A stretch of 64,000 bases of DNA, from contig NC_073695.1 of assembly GCF_029784165.1 (NCBI RefSeq), positions 212,751,896 to 212,815,895 on the forward strand, in the 5' to 3' direction. Positions 58,001-64,000 of the stretch are shown here, piece by piece. This DNA is from Wyeomyia smithii (lineage: Eukaryota > Arthropoda > Insecta > Diptera > Culicidae). A program made the translations under genes and the position numbers. The notes beneath the pieces are model-generated. The model worked only from the letters and a program-made list of their open reading frames with translations, searched no databases and was not told where the DNA came from. Positions within the stretch are counted from its first letter, which is position 1. The number at the start of each line of letters is the position of its first letter.

Positions 58001-60633
58001 AATAAAACTTGACATAACTATTGAAACGTGTCACTAATCTACCAACATTATCGCAGGTTACTACATGTTCGTCAACATGAACCAACACGCAAACGACAGC
58101 GAGAAGAAGACTCTGGTGGGCCTCGCAAGTAACGCCATCATGAACAGCGTTATTTTTAATCCTCCACCGCTGGTGCACAGCAATGTGTCCTCGCCATATC
58201 GGAACTCCTGCGTGGTAAGTGCTATCCATTTGAATGACACAGCTTAGATAAAGTTAATTTCATCCGCTCTTTTCTCCTATATTCTAGGTTCGCTTTTACG
58301 TCCACCAATACGGCATGAATCCCGGAAGCATCAATCTATCCAGCGTGGAAATTAAGGAAAAAGAGAACGTTACCACCACACTCTGGTGGAGCTCCAAAAA
58401 CCTAGGCGAGGATTGGGTCCGGGAGGATATTGTTCTACCAAATATTACCACAAAGTATGACTATCTATCAGTGGTGAAGCTAGTGAACTAATAATTTTCC
58501 CTTTCTGTTCCGCCTAGATATTACCTTCAGTTCGAGGCACGCATGGGAATGCGTATCTTCTCGGACGTAGCGATCGACGACTTTTCGCTAAGTCCCGAAT
58601 GCTTCGGGCTTAACATTCCCGCCGATCATCTGCAGGGATACAACTACTGGGATCCACGAATCGGCGGGATCAAACAGCCGCACAAGGACTTCAACGGGAA
58701 GTCTTGTAAGTATCAAATTACTCTCACTCTGTTTCTGAATAAAAAAAAATCTAATACACTTCAACAGATATCGAGCTCAATACGTGCGGTGCGAAGGGGC
58801 AGCATGGTCCAACTCCGGCTGATTGTCTGGTTTCGTACAACAATACCGAAGCCTTCAACGCCATCAACGTGATCGATAGTCATCCTTTCAAGGGAATTCA
58901 AGCATGGAAGGTTCCCAACGAGGGTTACTATACGTAAGTTGGGCGGTTATACAATTGAATCTGAAGGTAAACAATAAATTTCATGCAGGATCATCGCCAA
59001 AGGAGCCGGTGGCGGTCTCGGCTCGGGTGGAGTTGGGTCATCCCGAGGTGCGCTGGTGCTGAGCGTGCTGGAACTGCACAAGGACGAGGAAATCTACATT
59101 CTCGTCGGACAGAGCGGGGAGCACGCCTGCATCAAATCGATGGGCTATCGGGATGAAGCTTGCGAGCCCCGGAATAAGCAATACTCGAAAGAGATGTACA
59201 CCTCCAAGACGCAGCAGGTGAAAAATACAGTGATTGAGGATGGCGCTGGTGGCGGTGGAGGTGGAACCTATGTGTTTTTGGTGAGTCTTTTTTTAACCAA
59301 ATGTGGAACTTGAGTGTAACAAGTTTTCGTTTCACAGCTCAACTCTGCTAACACCGCTGTTCCTCTGCTGGTAGCCGGAGGAGGTGGAGGACTTGGCGTT
59401 GGTCGGTATCTCGATGAGGATATTCAGCATGGTAAAAAGTTTTTGTTGGGTAAGAAGGATGTTTCCGGAACAGCTCATTCCGATTTGGAACGTCATGCTG
59501 GTCCCGGAGGAGGTTGGCGTGCTCAAGCTGATATGGGCTTAGACCCGAAGTATGGTGCATCGCTGCTGGAAGGCGGTCGCGGCGGTTTGCCATGTTATCC
59601 GCCCCGTGGCACCCATGGACAGGGTGGCTTCGGTGGTGGCGGTGGAGGATGTGACACTGGTGGGGGTGGAGGTGGTTTTTCCGGTGGTGACACGATGATC
59701 AACTCTACTAACGGCCAGGGTGGAAGTTCTTTTCTGGCGTCCAAACGAAACGTTCCGGAACTGTCGATGGAGCATTCCGGAGTGAACAGCGGACACGGAG
59801 CGGTTCTAATCATTCCTGCCATTCAAGGATGTGGGTGCGATTATCGGTGTGTTGCGCTGGATGAGTATCGAGCCATGGTTGGCTGTATTTGCCCGGATGG
59901 TTGGACGCTTAAACCTGATAATTATACTGCTTGTGAATGTAAGCTTGTCAATTGTACGAATCAAGCGAAAATTCTAATCCCTTGTATTTTTGTTTGCAGT
60001 ACAAACTGAAGATGATGAAATGAAGTACCTAATCATGTTCTTTATAGCCGTTGTGATAATTTTATGTGCAGCATTGGCTGGTCTAGTACTCATTTTATGT
60101 TAGTGTGCAACGGGATAAATTCAGCGAGTCGGAAACTAATTTTAATTATTTTAGATAATCGCTATCAACGCAGACGACAAGCTGCTCTCCGGCATAAGAT
60201 GTTACTGGAGCAGGATCTACAGTTAAGCCGCTTGCGTAGCACAACGGACGATACGGGACTGACCAACTTTAATCCTAACTACGGTTGTGACGGAATTCTG
60301 AATGGAAATGTTGATGTCAAGAGTTTACCGCAGGTGGCTCGCGAAAGTTTGCGGCTTGTCAAGTAAGACCTCAATCTTACGTCGAATTAAACCTCTTAAT
60401 AATTGTTCGACTTTTAGGGCTCTCGGACAGGGAGCATTCGGTGAGGTCTACCAAGGTCTGTACCGACACCGAGATGGGGACGCTGTCGAAATGCCGGTTG
60501 CCGTTAAAACTTTACCGGAAATGTCCACCGGCCAGGCTGAATCGGACTTCCTAATGGAGGCTGCAATCATGGCCAAATTTAACCATCCAAATATCGTTCA
60601 CCTTATAGGGGTCTGCTTTGATCGGCATCCCAG
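42353..60633 (+). CDS. Alk: Alk receptor tyrosine kinase, 13 coding exons, 3' end outside window
   Basis: Ortholog of insect anaplastic lymphoma kinase, the single-pass receptor for Jelly belly in flies, signalling through Ras/MAPK in visceral mesoderm, nervous system and growth control. Spliced exons give 3686 nt (1228 codons plus 2 nt). Domains: signal peptide with hydrophobic core at about 25-34 and likely cleavage after AAG at 39; low-complexity N-terminus with RRRK at 161-164; MAM about 266-432; LDLa 438-476 with six cysteines; MAM 485-667; Gly-rich region about 700-1015; EGF-like cysteines about 1018-1053; transmembrane 1064-1088; NPNY 1127-1130, a PTB-binding site as in vertebrate ALK; kinase glycine loop GQGAFGEV 1160-1167, VAVK lysine 1187, alpha-C glutamate in DFLME at 1204. 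The C-lobe (HRD, DFG, activation loop) is not found before 64000, so the gene continues. No frameshift or stop in any exon. The MAM-LDLa-MAM-Gly order identifies Alk and excludes other receptor kinases. Confidence 0.95.
43091..44933. other. Alk intron 1, unique-looking part
   Basis: AT-rich intron sequence without a recognised element. The intron continues to 52149 through several TE relics listed separately. Confidence 0.6.
44934..45670. mobile_element. TTAA-flanked MITE with G/C-tract ends
   Basis: The element 44938-45666 begins with a run of G followed by TGGTTAGGGTTTTGA and ends TTAACCCTCAAAACCCAT followed by a run of C. TTAA flanks both sides (44934-44937, 45667-45670), the target of piggyBac-type elements. 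There is no coding capacity. The terminal G run differs from classical piggyBac ends, so superfamily membership is tentative. Confidence 0.6.
46173..47130 (-). pseudogene. Tc1/mariner transposase relic (DD37E type) in Alk intron 1
   Basis: Minus strand. 47119-46787 is an open frame of 110 codons with the N-terminal helix-turn-helix (ALRKSGLLANSTKLLNVANS) and FSVRHVANKLGVSSTTVNRA. Further on VVQDDETYVKADFKQLPGQE gives the first catalytic Asp (about 46680-46620), and EPFRPLEYWAIDKWNLKK (46330-46260) is the third motif, both typical of DD37E elements. Frameshifts and stops separate the parts. It is a sibling of the relic at 11745-12730. Confidence 0.8.
47365..47485. mobile_element. hAT-like terminus with repeated ATCGAT motifs
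   Basis: TAGGGTTGTCGATATT at 47365 fits the YARNG start of hAT ends, and is followed by five to six copies of ATCGATATT/AATATCGAT. The opposite end was not found, so this is a truncated copy or solo end. Confidence 0.4.
47508..47659. repeat. Hairpin MITE in Alk intron 1
   Basis: Two arms of about 60 bp (GCTGAACGCCAACG..., GATCGGGCGAGATTCTTGCC) pair with few mismatches around a loop near 47575-47595. No ORF. A compact foldback repeat able to form a long RNA hairpin if transcribed with the intron. Confidence 0.7.
48200..50575. repeat. Array of a culicine dispersed repeat in Alk intron 1
   Basis: About six diverged copies of a block with AGACCTTTCATTTGACACTA, GAAAATCGGTTCAGCCATC and TCTGAGAAAAGTGAGTGA (near 48720, 48895, 49180, 49715, 50028, 50328). 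Three copies run into CA-microsatellites and then CGTCGA-CTGAGTCGAGT, CATTCGGCC and GAAAGGCAAAA (near 49270, 49845, 50460). The structure suggests repeated insertion or duplication of one element. ORFs here are spurious. Confidence 0.65.
50640..51312 (-). pseudogene. Mariner (DD34D type) transposase relic in Alk intron 1
   Basis: Minus strand. The frame 51312-51046 has VYGESSPPMA, a block found in the mariner N-terminal domain. Shifted frames further on read KKAKAVPLAGRVIVTVSCDS, DVIYIDYLKKGKAITGFYYA and then HHDNASAPTS-like sequence, blocks around the first and second catalytic aspartates of mariner transposases. Several frameshifts and stops; inactive. Confidence 0.75.
51313..52149. other. 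Alk intron 1, 3' part
   Basis: AT-rich intron sequence ending in the acceptor TTCCCAG at 52143-52149. Nothing else recognised. Confidence 0.5.
52150..52758 (+). CDS. Alk: Alk coding exon 2 (first MAM domain, start of LDLa)
   Basis: Phase 0 to phase 0, 203 codons. It opens RWHNPMIDRSEIDD and holds a whole MAM domain from CNFETECAWTW to about SIDNLRMVNCF, including HLRLTVDSTPQILTSPVF. The last codons CSFSQVRCTANK carry the first two cysteines of the LDLa module. Donor AAG before GTACGT. Confidence 0.95.
52820..52901 (+). CDS. Alk: Alk coding exon 3 (LDLa)
   Basis: 82 bp, phase 0 in and phase 1 out. APVCIKTPKICDITVDCDED and EDETLNC supply the last four LDLa cysteines and acidic calcium-site residues. 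Acceptor ATACAG, donor GTATGT. Confidence 0.93.
53020..53181 (+). CDS. Alk: Alk coding exon 4 (second MAM, start)
   Basis: 162 bp. KIPFGGRCDFESGWCGWQNY is the typical MAM opening. The exon ends HEGTNVTG with a G before GTGAGT. Acceptor CCGCAG, phase 1 in and out. Confidence 0.94.
53182..53653. other. Alk intron 4, unique-looking part
   Basis: AT-rich intron sequence without a recognised element. Confidence 0.5.
53654..53773. repeat. Hairpin MITE in Alk intron 4
   Basis: Arms of about 42 bp: ATAAGGTCGTATGTCTAAAC continuing with GTAAACAAAACGA pairs almost perfectly with the right arm ending CGACCTTATGACA. Loop of about 35 bp. No ORF. Confidence 0.75.
53774..56373. other. Alk intron 4, middle
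   Basis: No exon, repeat or element recognised. ORFs of 60-125 codons occur on both strands without motifs; the longest (54538-54915, minus) is not supported. Confidence 0.4.
56374..57190 (-). pseudogene. Tc1/mariner transposase relic in Alk intron 4
   Basis: Minus strand. FEEWYPTASKTDIVWHFSDA and KLRSGRPTTLSDKKYLVN form the N-terminal DNA-binding region with its GRP motif. VTVMMDDETY (about 56913-56890) is the first catalytic Asp block, and NPPNVPQLRPIENFWANLKH (56520-56460) the third, as in DD37-type elements. The spacing shows an internal deletion between HTH and first Asp, plus frameshifts. ORFs on the plus strand over it are shadows. Confidence 0.8.
57260..57880 (-). pseudogene. RTE-like LINE 3' fragment in Alk intron 4
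   Basis: Minus strand. PSPEARRIGLRINASKMKYK-like, KVDAVQTPDKTWRS and HLVKVNQLRCAGREDTGRQS-like segments, with shifts, match the region behind the RT catalytic core through the conserved L-x-W-A-G-H-x-x-R-M-x-D/D-N-P block near the C-terminus. Same family style as 27544-28830. Confidence 0.55.
58057..58214 (+). CDS. Alk: Alk coding exon 5 (second MAM)
   Basis: 158 bp, YYMFVNMNQHANDSEKKTLV to SPYRNSCV. Acceptor TCGCAG, donor GTAAGT, phase 1 in and 0 out. Confidence 0.94.
58288..58454 (+). CDS. Alk: Alk coding exon 6 (second MAM)
   Basis: 167 bp, VRFYVHQYGMNPGSINLSSV to DIVLPNITT, leaving two bases of a Lys codon. Acceptor TTCTAG, donor GTATGA, phase 2 out. Confidence 0.93.
58518..58705 (+). 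CDS. Alk: Alk coding exon 7 (end of second MAM)
   Basis: 188 bp, YYLQFEARMGMRIFSDVAID then DFSLSPECFGL closes the MAM domain; NYWDPRIGG follows. Acceptor GCCTAG, donor GTAAGT, phase 1 out. Confidence 0.94.
58768..58933 (+). CDS. Alk: Alk coding exon 8 (start of Gly-rich region)
   Basis: 166 bp. LNTCGAKGQHGPTPADC matches the cysteine-containing opening of the ALK glycine-rich region (TCG-x-G-x-x-GPT); GIQAWKVPNEGYYT ends it. Donor GTAAGT, phase 2 out. Confidence 0.94.
58989..59280 (+). CDS. Alk: Alk coding exon 9 (Gly-rich region)
   Basis: 292 bp. IIAKGAGGGLGSGGVGSSRG, EEIYILVGQSGEHACIKSMG and GAGGGGGGTYVFL are typical of the ALK glycine-rich extracellular fold. Acceptor ATGCAG, donor GTGAGT, phase 0 out. 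Confidence 0.94.
59338..59938 (+). CDS. Alk: Alk coding exon 10 (Gly-rich and EGF-like)
   Basis: 601 bp. LLVAGGGGGLG, GGFGGGGGGCDTGGGGGGFS and then an EGF-like segment with GCGCDYRCVALDEY and CICPDGWTLKPDNYTACE. This region contains the cysteines that in vertebrate ALK pack the ligand-binding EGF-like module against the glycine-rich domain. Phase 1 out. Confidence 0.95.
60000..60098 (+). CDS. Alk: Alk coding exon 11 (transmembrane helix)
   Basis: 99 bp, LQTEDDEMK then the hydrophobic stretch YLIMFFIAVVIILCAALAGL, continuing VLIL. Acceptor TTGCAG, donor GTTAGT (weaker than the others), phase 1 in and out. Confidence 0.93.
60155..60362 (+). CDS. Alk: Alk coding exon 12 (juxtamembrane, NPNY)
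   Basis: 208 bp. Basic stop-transfer NRYQRRRQ, then LTNFNPNYGCDG with the NPxY motif and VKSLPQVARESLRLVK leading into the kinase. Acceptor TTTTAG, donor GTAAGA, phase 2 out. Confidence 0.94.
60418..60633 (+). CDS. Alk: Alk coding exon 13 (kinase N-lobe), last in window
   Basis: 216 bp. ALGQGAFGEVYQGL glycine loop, MPVAVKTLPEM with the ATP-binding Lys, SDFLMEAAIMAKFNHPNIVH with the alpha-C Glu, LIGVCFDRHPR. Donor GTGAGT, phase 2. The following exon is not in this window. Confidence 0.95.
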
Positions 60634-61882
60634 GTGAGTGGAGTTTTTTCAAATATCCATAAATGGACCTCGAAAATGTTTTTATGACCATGTTCCTATT
60701 AAGTTGATCGTTCTTCATCTATCAAAGTTAACAAGTCGGACTGGTTTTTATCACTTCTCTTAAATATTTTATCCCAAATCATATATAAAACATAAAACAT
60801 TTCTGCAACATCCTCAATGTGCCACATGGCAGCAACTTGAACTCATTGTTCTTTTCTGATTTACAAAACGCCGGTTTGTTTGTTTGATCTTTTGCTAATG
60901 ACACCTCTTCTGTGCAACGTGTTCAAAGAGGTTTGATCCATGTCAAATATTTCTTTGACTGAATATTCAAATTTTAAGATTAAAGAATGAGTTTTCATGT
61001 AAGCCATGAAAATCTTTGATATAGAGATTTTGCGCTTTTTTTCTTTTATGGATTTATTACCACGGCCAAAAACGTTTATTTATTCTAATATTGCTCTGGT
61101 TTCTGCCGTATTCCGCACTTCTTTAGTTAGCAATGCCACTATTGAGAGTAAGTGAGCATGCTTATTATTTTGCCGTGTTTGTGTATATGCCTTCCTCTTT
61201 CTTTAACTCTTACTGCTACACTATACCAAGACTCGTTCCTCGTACCAAGCATCGTCAATTTTGATTTCCTGAAGAGTTTTCAACTATGTGTCCCTTTGAG
61301 ACTTATTCTGTCCAGAGGAGGTCACCAAGGTATTGCAGAATTTAGCGTGAAGGAAGCGTGAGTGAGTAGCCTGAGAATTATCCCGTAACTAAAGTCCGTT
61401 GACATCGAATGGCCTGATTCTACTATGATTTGAACCTATGACCATTCGCTTGTCGAAGCGGACTGTTGCAGCTCAGGTCGAATAAGCAATCATTCATCAA
61501 GATTTCTCAATGATTCATTGTAAAAGTTGATAAATTCTTTCATACAGTTTGCAGTTTTTGTCAAGTGGAAGAAGGAACCCTGATTTCTCTATGCAAATAC
61601 ATGTGAAAGTAAAATAGAATAAATAATGTTCTGATCGGAATTCAAGTTCGGCGGACTGTATCGAAAGACTTGTGTGTGTCAGGAATCATAGTGGCTGAAC
61701 TCGGATTCGGAAAGTTAAACAGGAACTAACTATAAAACTGTTAACTTTATTACATCAGTTATAGTCTCTCAACTACTGATGCACTAGTTGATCCAGAACT
61801 ACGGGGAGACCACTGGGTAGAGATTTGCATCAACTTTGCGAACCACTCGTTGATTGGTTTAAATTGAAAACCCCAAGAGAGA
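60634..61882. other. Alk intron 13, first part
   Basis: AT-rich. No kinase C-lobe motif was found on the plus strand. The 69-codon ORF at 61152-61361 shows no kinase sequence. Confidence 0.5.
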
Positions 61883-62000
61883 CGCCGAGACACTCACCGT
61901 TAAGGCAACTGTAAACATCAAAACGGGCGAGCTGTATAATTTTGCATTGCCGTTACCCGTTTTGATGTTGACAGTTGCCTTAACGGTGAGTGCCTTGGCG
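61883..62000. repeat. Hairpin MITE in Alk intron 13
   Basis: Arms of about 45 bp: CACTCACCGTTAAGGCAACT and CATCAAAACGGG on the left pair with CCCGTTTTGATGTT and AGTTGCCTTAACGGTGAGTG on the right with about four mismatches. Loop about 26 bp. Confidence 0.75.
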
Positions 62001-62689
62001 ATTCTCTAACATACAGGTTCCCTAATCATGTTGCTTAAAAACGTGTTTTGTTGTGTTGATTTATACTTTTTCAATTTAAAATATTTTCAAGTGAACATTC
62101 AAAATAAAGTAAAAATGTACAAATACGGGTGTAGTAAGAGATCCGACTTGGATAATCACTTATATTAATTAGCAAAAATTAAAAAGTGCGCAAGGAGTGG
62201 ATACGGTTTTGCGTGAAGCATAAGAACAACATACCGCCGCTCAATGTCGGAAGTAAACAGTGTAGTGTGAACTTATTTCCACTGTTGAATCCGTTCTGGA
62301 TTAAATTTGTAACATACCTGTTGTTACTTGTGCGGAGAGTACAATTCAGAATTACGATCATCGATAGATGACGCATTCGATTTCAAAGATGCAGATTCTC
62401 CGGTAACTCTCAGACGGTAAAACTATCGCCTGCAGGAGGAATCGTGTATAATGGTGATTAAAAACATTAAAAACATTCAAATATTTTCTGAGTGAATGGC
62501 ATCACTTACGAAAAATACAACAGGGATTATCGAGATGGGTGATGAAGAAGAGTAAAACGCCTGTTGTCGCCCCTCAGATCCAGAATACCTAACCGTACCT
62601 TTTTTGACAGTTTAGGAAGGTTTGTTTACAAAGTGTTAGAAGTTGAATCGCATGAATTACTAATGACTGATTTGTTAACGATACCGTTT
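62001..62689. other. Alk intron 13, nothing recognised
   Basis: AT-rich intron sequence with short overlapping ORFs on both strands near 62180-62376 that lack motifs. Confidence 0.4.
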
Positions 62690-63110
62690 GTGTTTTCGTG
62701 GTGATGCTCGAATGTTCGACTCATCTTTCATTATGATGCAATTCGCTTGCACCAACCACTCGCGGTACAGCTTTCTGTCGTGGCTTTTGTCCTCCGTATT
62801 CTGTTTATCGGTTCGGCTGGGTGCCCTCTTAATTTTGAAAACGAAGTAAACAAGGTGTTCGGCCGGCCTAACTGCCTACTGGACGAACCAAACGGAAGAA
62901 TTGACCATCTTGGTCACGTCCCGAGCCGAAAGGTTCGGATTACGCTTGAAGTAATCCCTTACTTTCCTTCAAGGGGTCGGTCGTCTTCGCTCTTCTTCTG
63001 CAACCAGCTCGCTGCTGGGTCGTTTAGGTCTCCTTGAACGATTTCATTACATAGGGACACGGTCGAAGAGTCGATTCCCAACTGTTATCGCGACAGATTG
63101 ACAGATGGCA
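62690..63110 (-). pseudogene. Tc1-like transposase N-terminal fragment in Alk intron 13
   Basis: On the minus strand, shifted frames read IRNPNLSARDVTKMVNSSVW, AVRPAEHLVYFVFKIKRAPS and KSHDRKLYREW, lining up with the second DNA-binding helix-turn-helix of Tc1/DD37-type transposases (NP-LSARDVAKKV...KAP-R...ARKLY). No catalytic core follows. Confidence 0.6.
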
Positions 63111-63244
63111 GAATTTTGCACATGTGAACATTACATTCCAAACTTGTTTTACCTGAAATTTCATCAATTTTTACCCGCGCAATGAGGAGTTATACACAAA
63201 AGAAAGTGTTGTATTTTTTCTTTTCGACTACAATCCTTAACAGA

Positions 63245-64000
63245 TACAGGGTGTCACCATAAAAGTGATACATTTTATGCTATAGAATAGGAACAGATTA
63301 ATATTTCTCCTCTGGTTCTTTTCTATCATTATCATAGAGTAGTGAGGTTACAGTTGAATCAGGTCGATTCAAATCTTTCGCCTTCGCATTTGATTACGGT
63401 TCTCAATCGATCAGCATTTCATGCCAGATTTTCACTAAATGGTTCTCAAGAGTGGAAAAATTCATGAGTCAAATACTGAACTCCAATAGATTCAAATCGG
63501 GAGAAGAGGCAGGCAATTCAGAGTTGCTGATAAAACACGGTTTGGGTTGCCACCACTTCTGAACAAACAATGTCTTATGCGCTGGTGCTGAGTCCTGTTG
63601 AAAGCAAAAACTTCTTCAAATAATTCTTTGATACAGGCAGGGCCGGATTTAGACAGTGGGGGGCCCGGGGCAAATTTGTTTGTAAGGCCCTCTTTTCTAA
63701 AAACATTTAAAGGTAACGTTCTGAAAGGTGACGAGCAAAAAAAAAAAAAGGTCGCCCAAGGACTAGGGGGGGGGGGGCTCGAATCGGGAGGCCCGGGGCA
63801 TTTGCCCCCTTTGCCCCCCCTCAAATCCGGGCCTGGATACAGGGCAGTAAATGTTTTTTAATAACGTGATATAGATAGCATTATTGGATATTGCTCCCTA
63901 AACCATCTTTAAGCGTCTGGAATATCACGAAGACATGCTTCATATATACGATCATTCTGCTTGTTCAAACAGCCTTCAACATAAACAATTCTCCATCTGG
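63245..64000 (-). pseudogene. Mariner-like element, partial, runs off the window
   Basis: CAGGGTGTCACCATAAAAGT at 63248, preceded by TA, looks like a mariner-type terminal repeat. On the minus strand at about 63530-63480 ELPASSPDLNLLEFSI is the block with the third catalytic Asp (SPDLNPLEF), and CLRDIPDA and related blocks occur near 63930. A small hAT MITE (63638-63835) interrupts it. Frameshifts make it inactive. The other end is beyond 64000. Confidence 0.65.
63630..63843. mobile_element. Small hAT-type MITE with 8-bp target duplication
   Basis: The element 63638-63835 starts CAGGGCCGGATTTAGAC and ends TCAAATCCGGGCCTG. GATACAGG is present on both sides (63630-63637, 63836-63843). Subterminal GGCCCGGGGC motifs are present at both ends. 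It is 198 bp without coding capacity and interrupts the mariner-like relic. ORFs over it are chance. Confidence 0.8.

Noticed and set aside
61152..61361. Possible extra kinase exon
   Set aside because: The translation has no kinase motif and does not continue from HPR in phase 2.
1..64000. Endogenous viral sequence
   Set aside because: I looked for viral polymerase, capsid or glycoprotein-like reading frames in the supplied translations and recognised none; all reverse-transcriptase traces fit LINEs.

Overview
This window is nuclear DNA from a dipteran, most likely a culicine (Aedes-type) mosquito. The reasons are spliceosomal genes with GT-AG introns, AT-rich non-coding DNA, a very high density of transposable-element (TE) relics (hAT, Tc1/mariner including DD37E types, pogo-like, TTAA-type, fold-back, RTE-like and jockey-like LINEs, a tRNA-related SINE), and several dispersed repeats that I associate with culicine genomes, such as the one ending near 'TCGTCGAGCTGAGTC...CATTCGGCC'. 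The species cannot be fixed from the sequence alone.

The only host protein-coding gene I can support is the 5' and middle part of the receptor tyrosine kinase Alk (anaplastic lymphoma kinase, plus strand). Thirteen coding exons lie between 42353 and 60633. Every junction keeps reading frame and uses GT-AG borders. They encode about 1228 residues in this order: signal peptide, disordered N-terminus, MAM, LDLa, MAM, glycine-rich region with an EGF-like end, transmembrane helix, NPNY-containing juxtamembrane segment, and the N-lobe of the kinase (glycine loop, VAVK lysine, alpha-C glutamate). The C-lobe of the kinase must lie beyond 64000. Introns of 9.1 kb, 4.9 kb and more than 3.3 kb are full of TE relics, while the exons from 58057 to 60633 are tightly packed. 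A GC-elevated leader (about 41.2-42.35 kb) precedes the start codon, and GAGA-rich blocks lie further upstream.

The first 41 kb hold no host ORF that I can support. Layout: 0.6-3.8 kb, a palindromic MITE and a 2.5-kb hAT element (8-bp target duplication) carrying a nested pogo-like MITE and a LINE scrap; 4.9-6.8 kb, a 139-bp tandem duplication and a GC-elevated block that could be a non-coding exon; 8.7-12.8 kb, a fold-back element, a pogo-like MITE, a G-tract/TTACGTAA MITE and a DD37E transposase relic; 14-17 kb, diverged arrays and microsatellites; 21.7-25.8 kb, a three-level nest of TIR elements inside an older repeat; 27.4-29.2 kb, a hAT element containing a deleted LINE; 29.8-35.6 kb, an old TCGCATAT-rich repeat interrupted by at least four other elements, one of which (30844-33337) has arms of about 650-700 bp and the wreck of a protein gene; 36.3-38.9 kb, two LINE fragments in the same orientation. 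TE relics continue through the Alk introns to the end of the window.

The most unusual items are the long-armed fold-back family with a coding relic, the MITE family that scatters TTACGTAA palindromes, two TIR elements starting CTGCC with 4-bp target duplications, and the hAT element whose ends are built of repeated CCCGTACCCGACC motifs.
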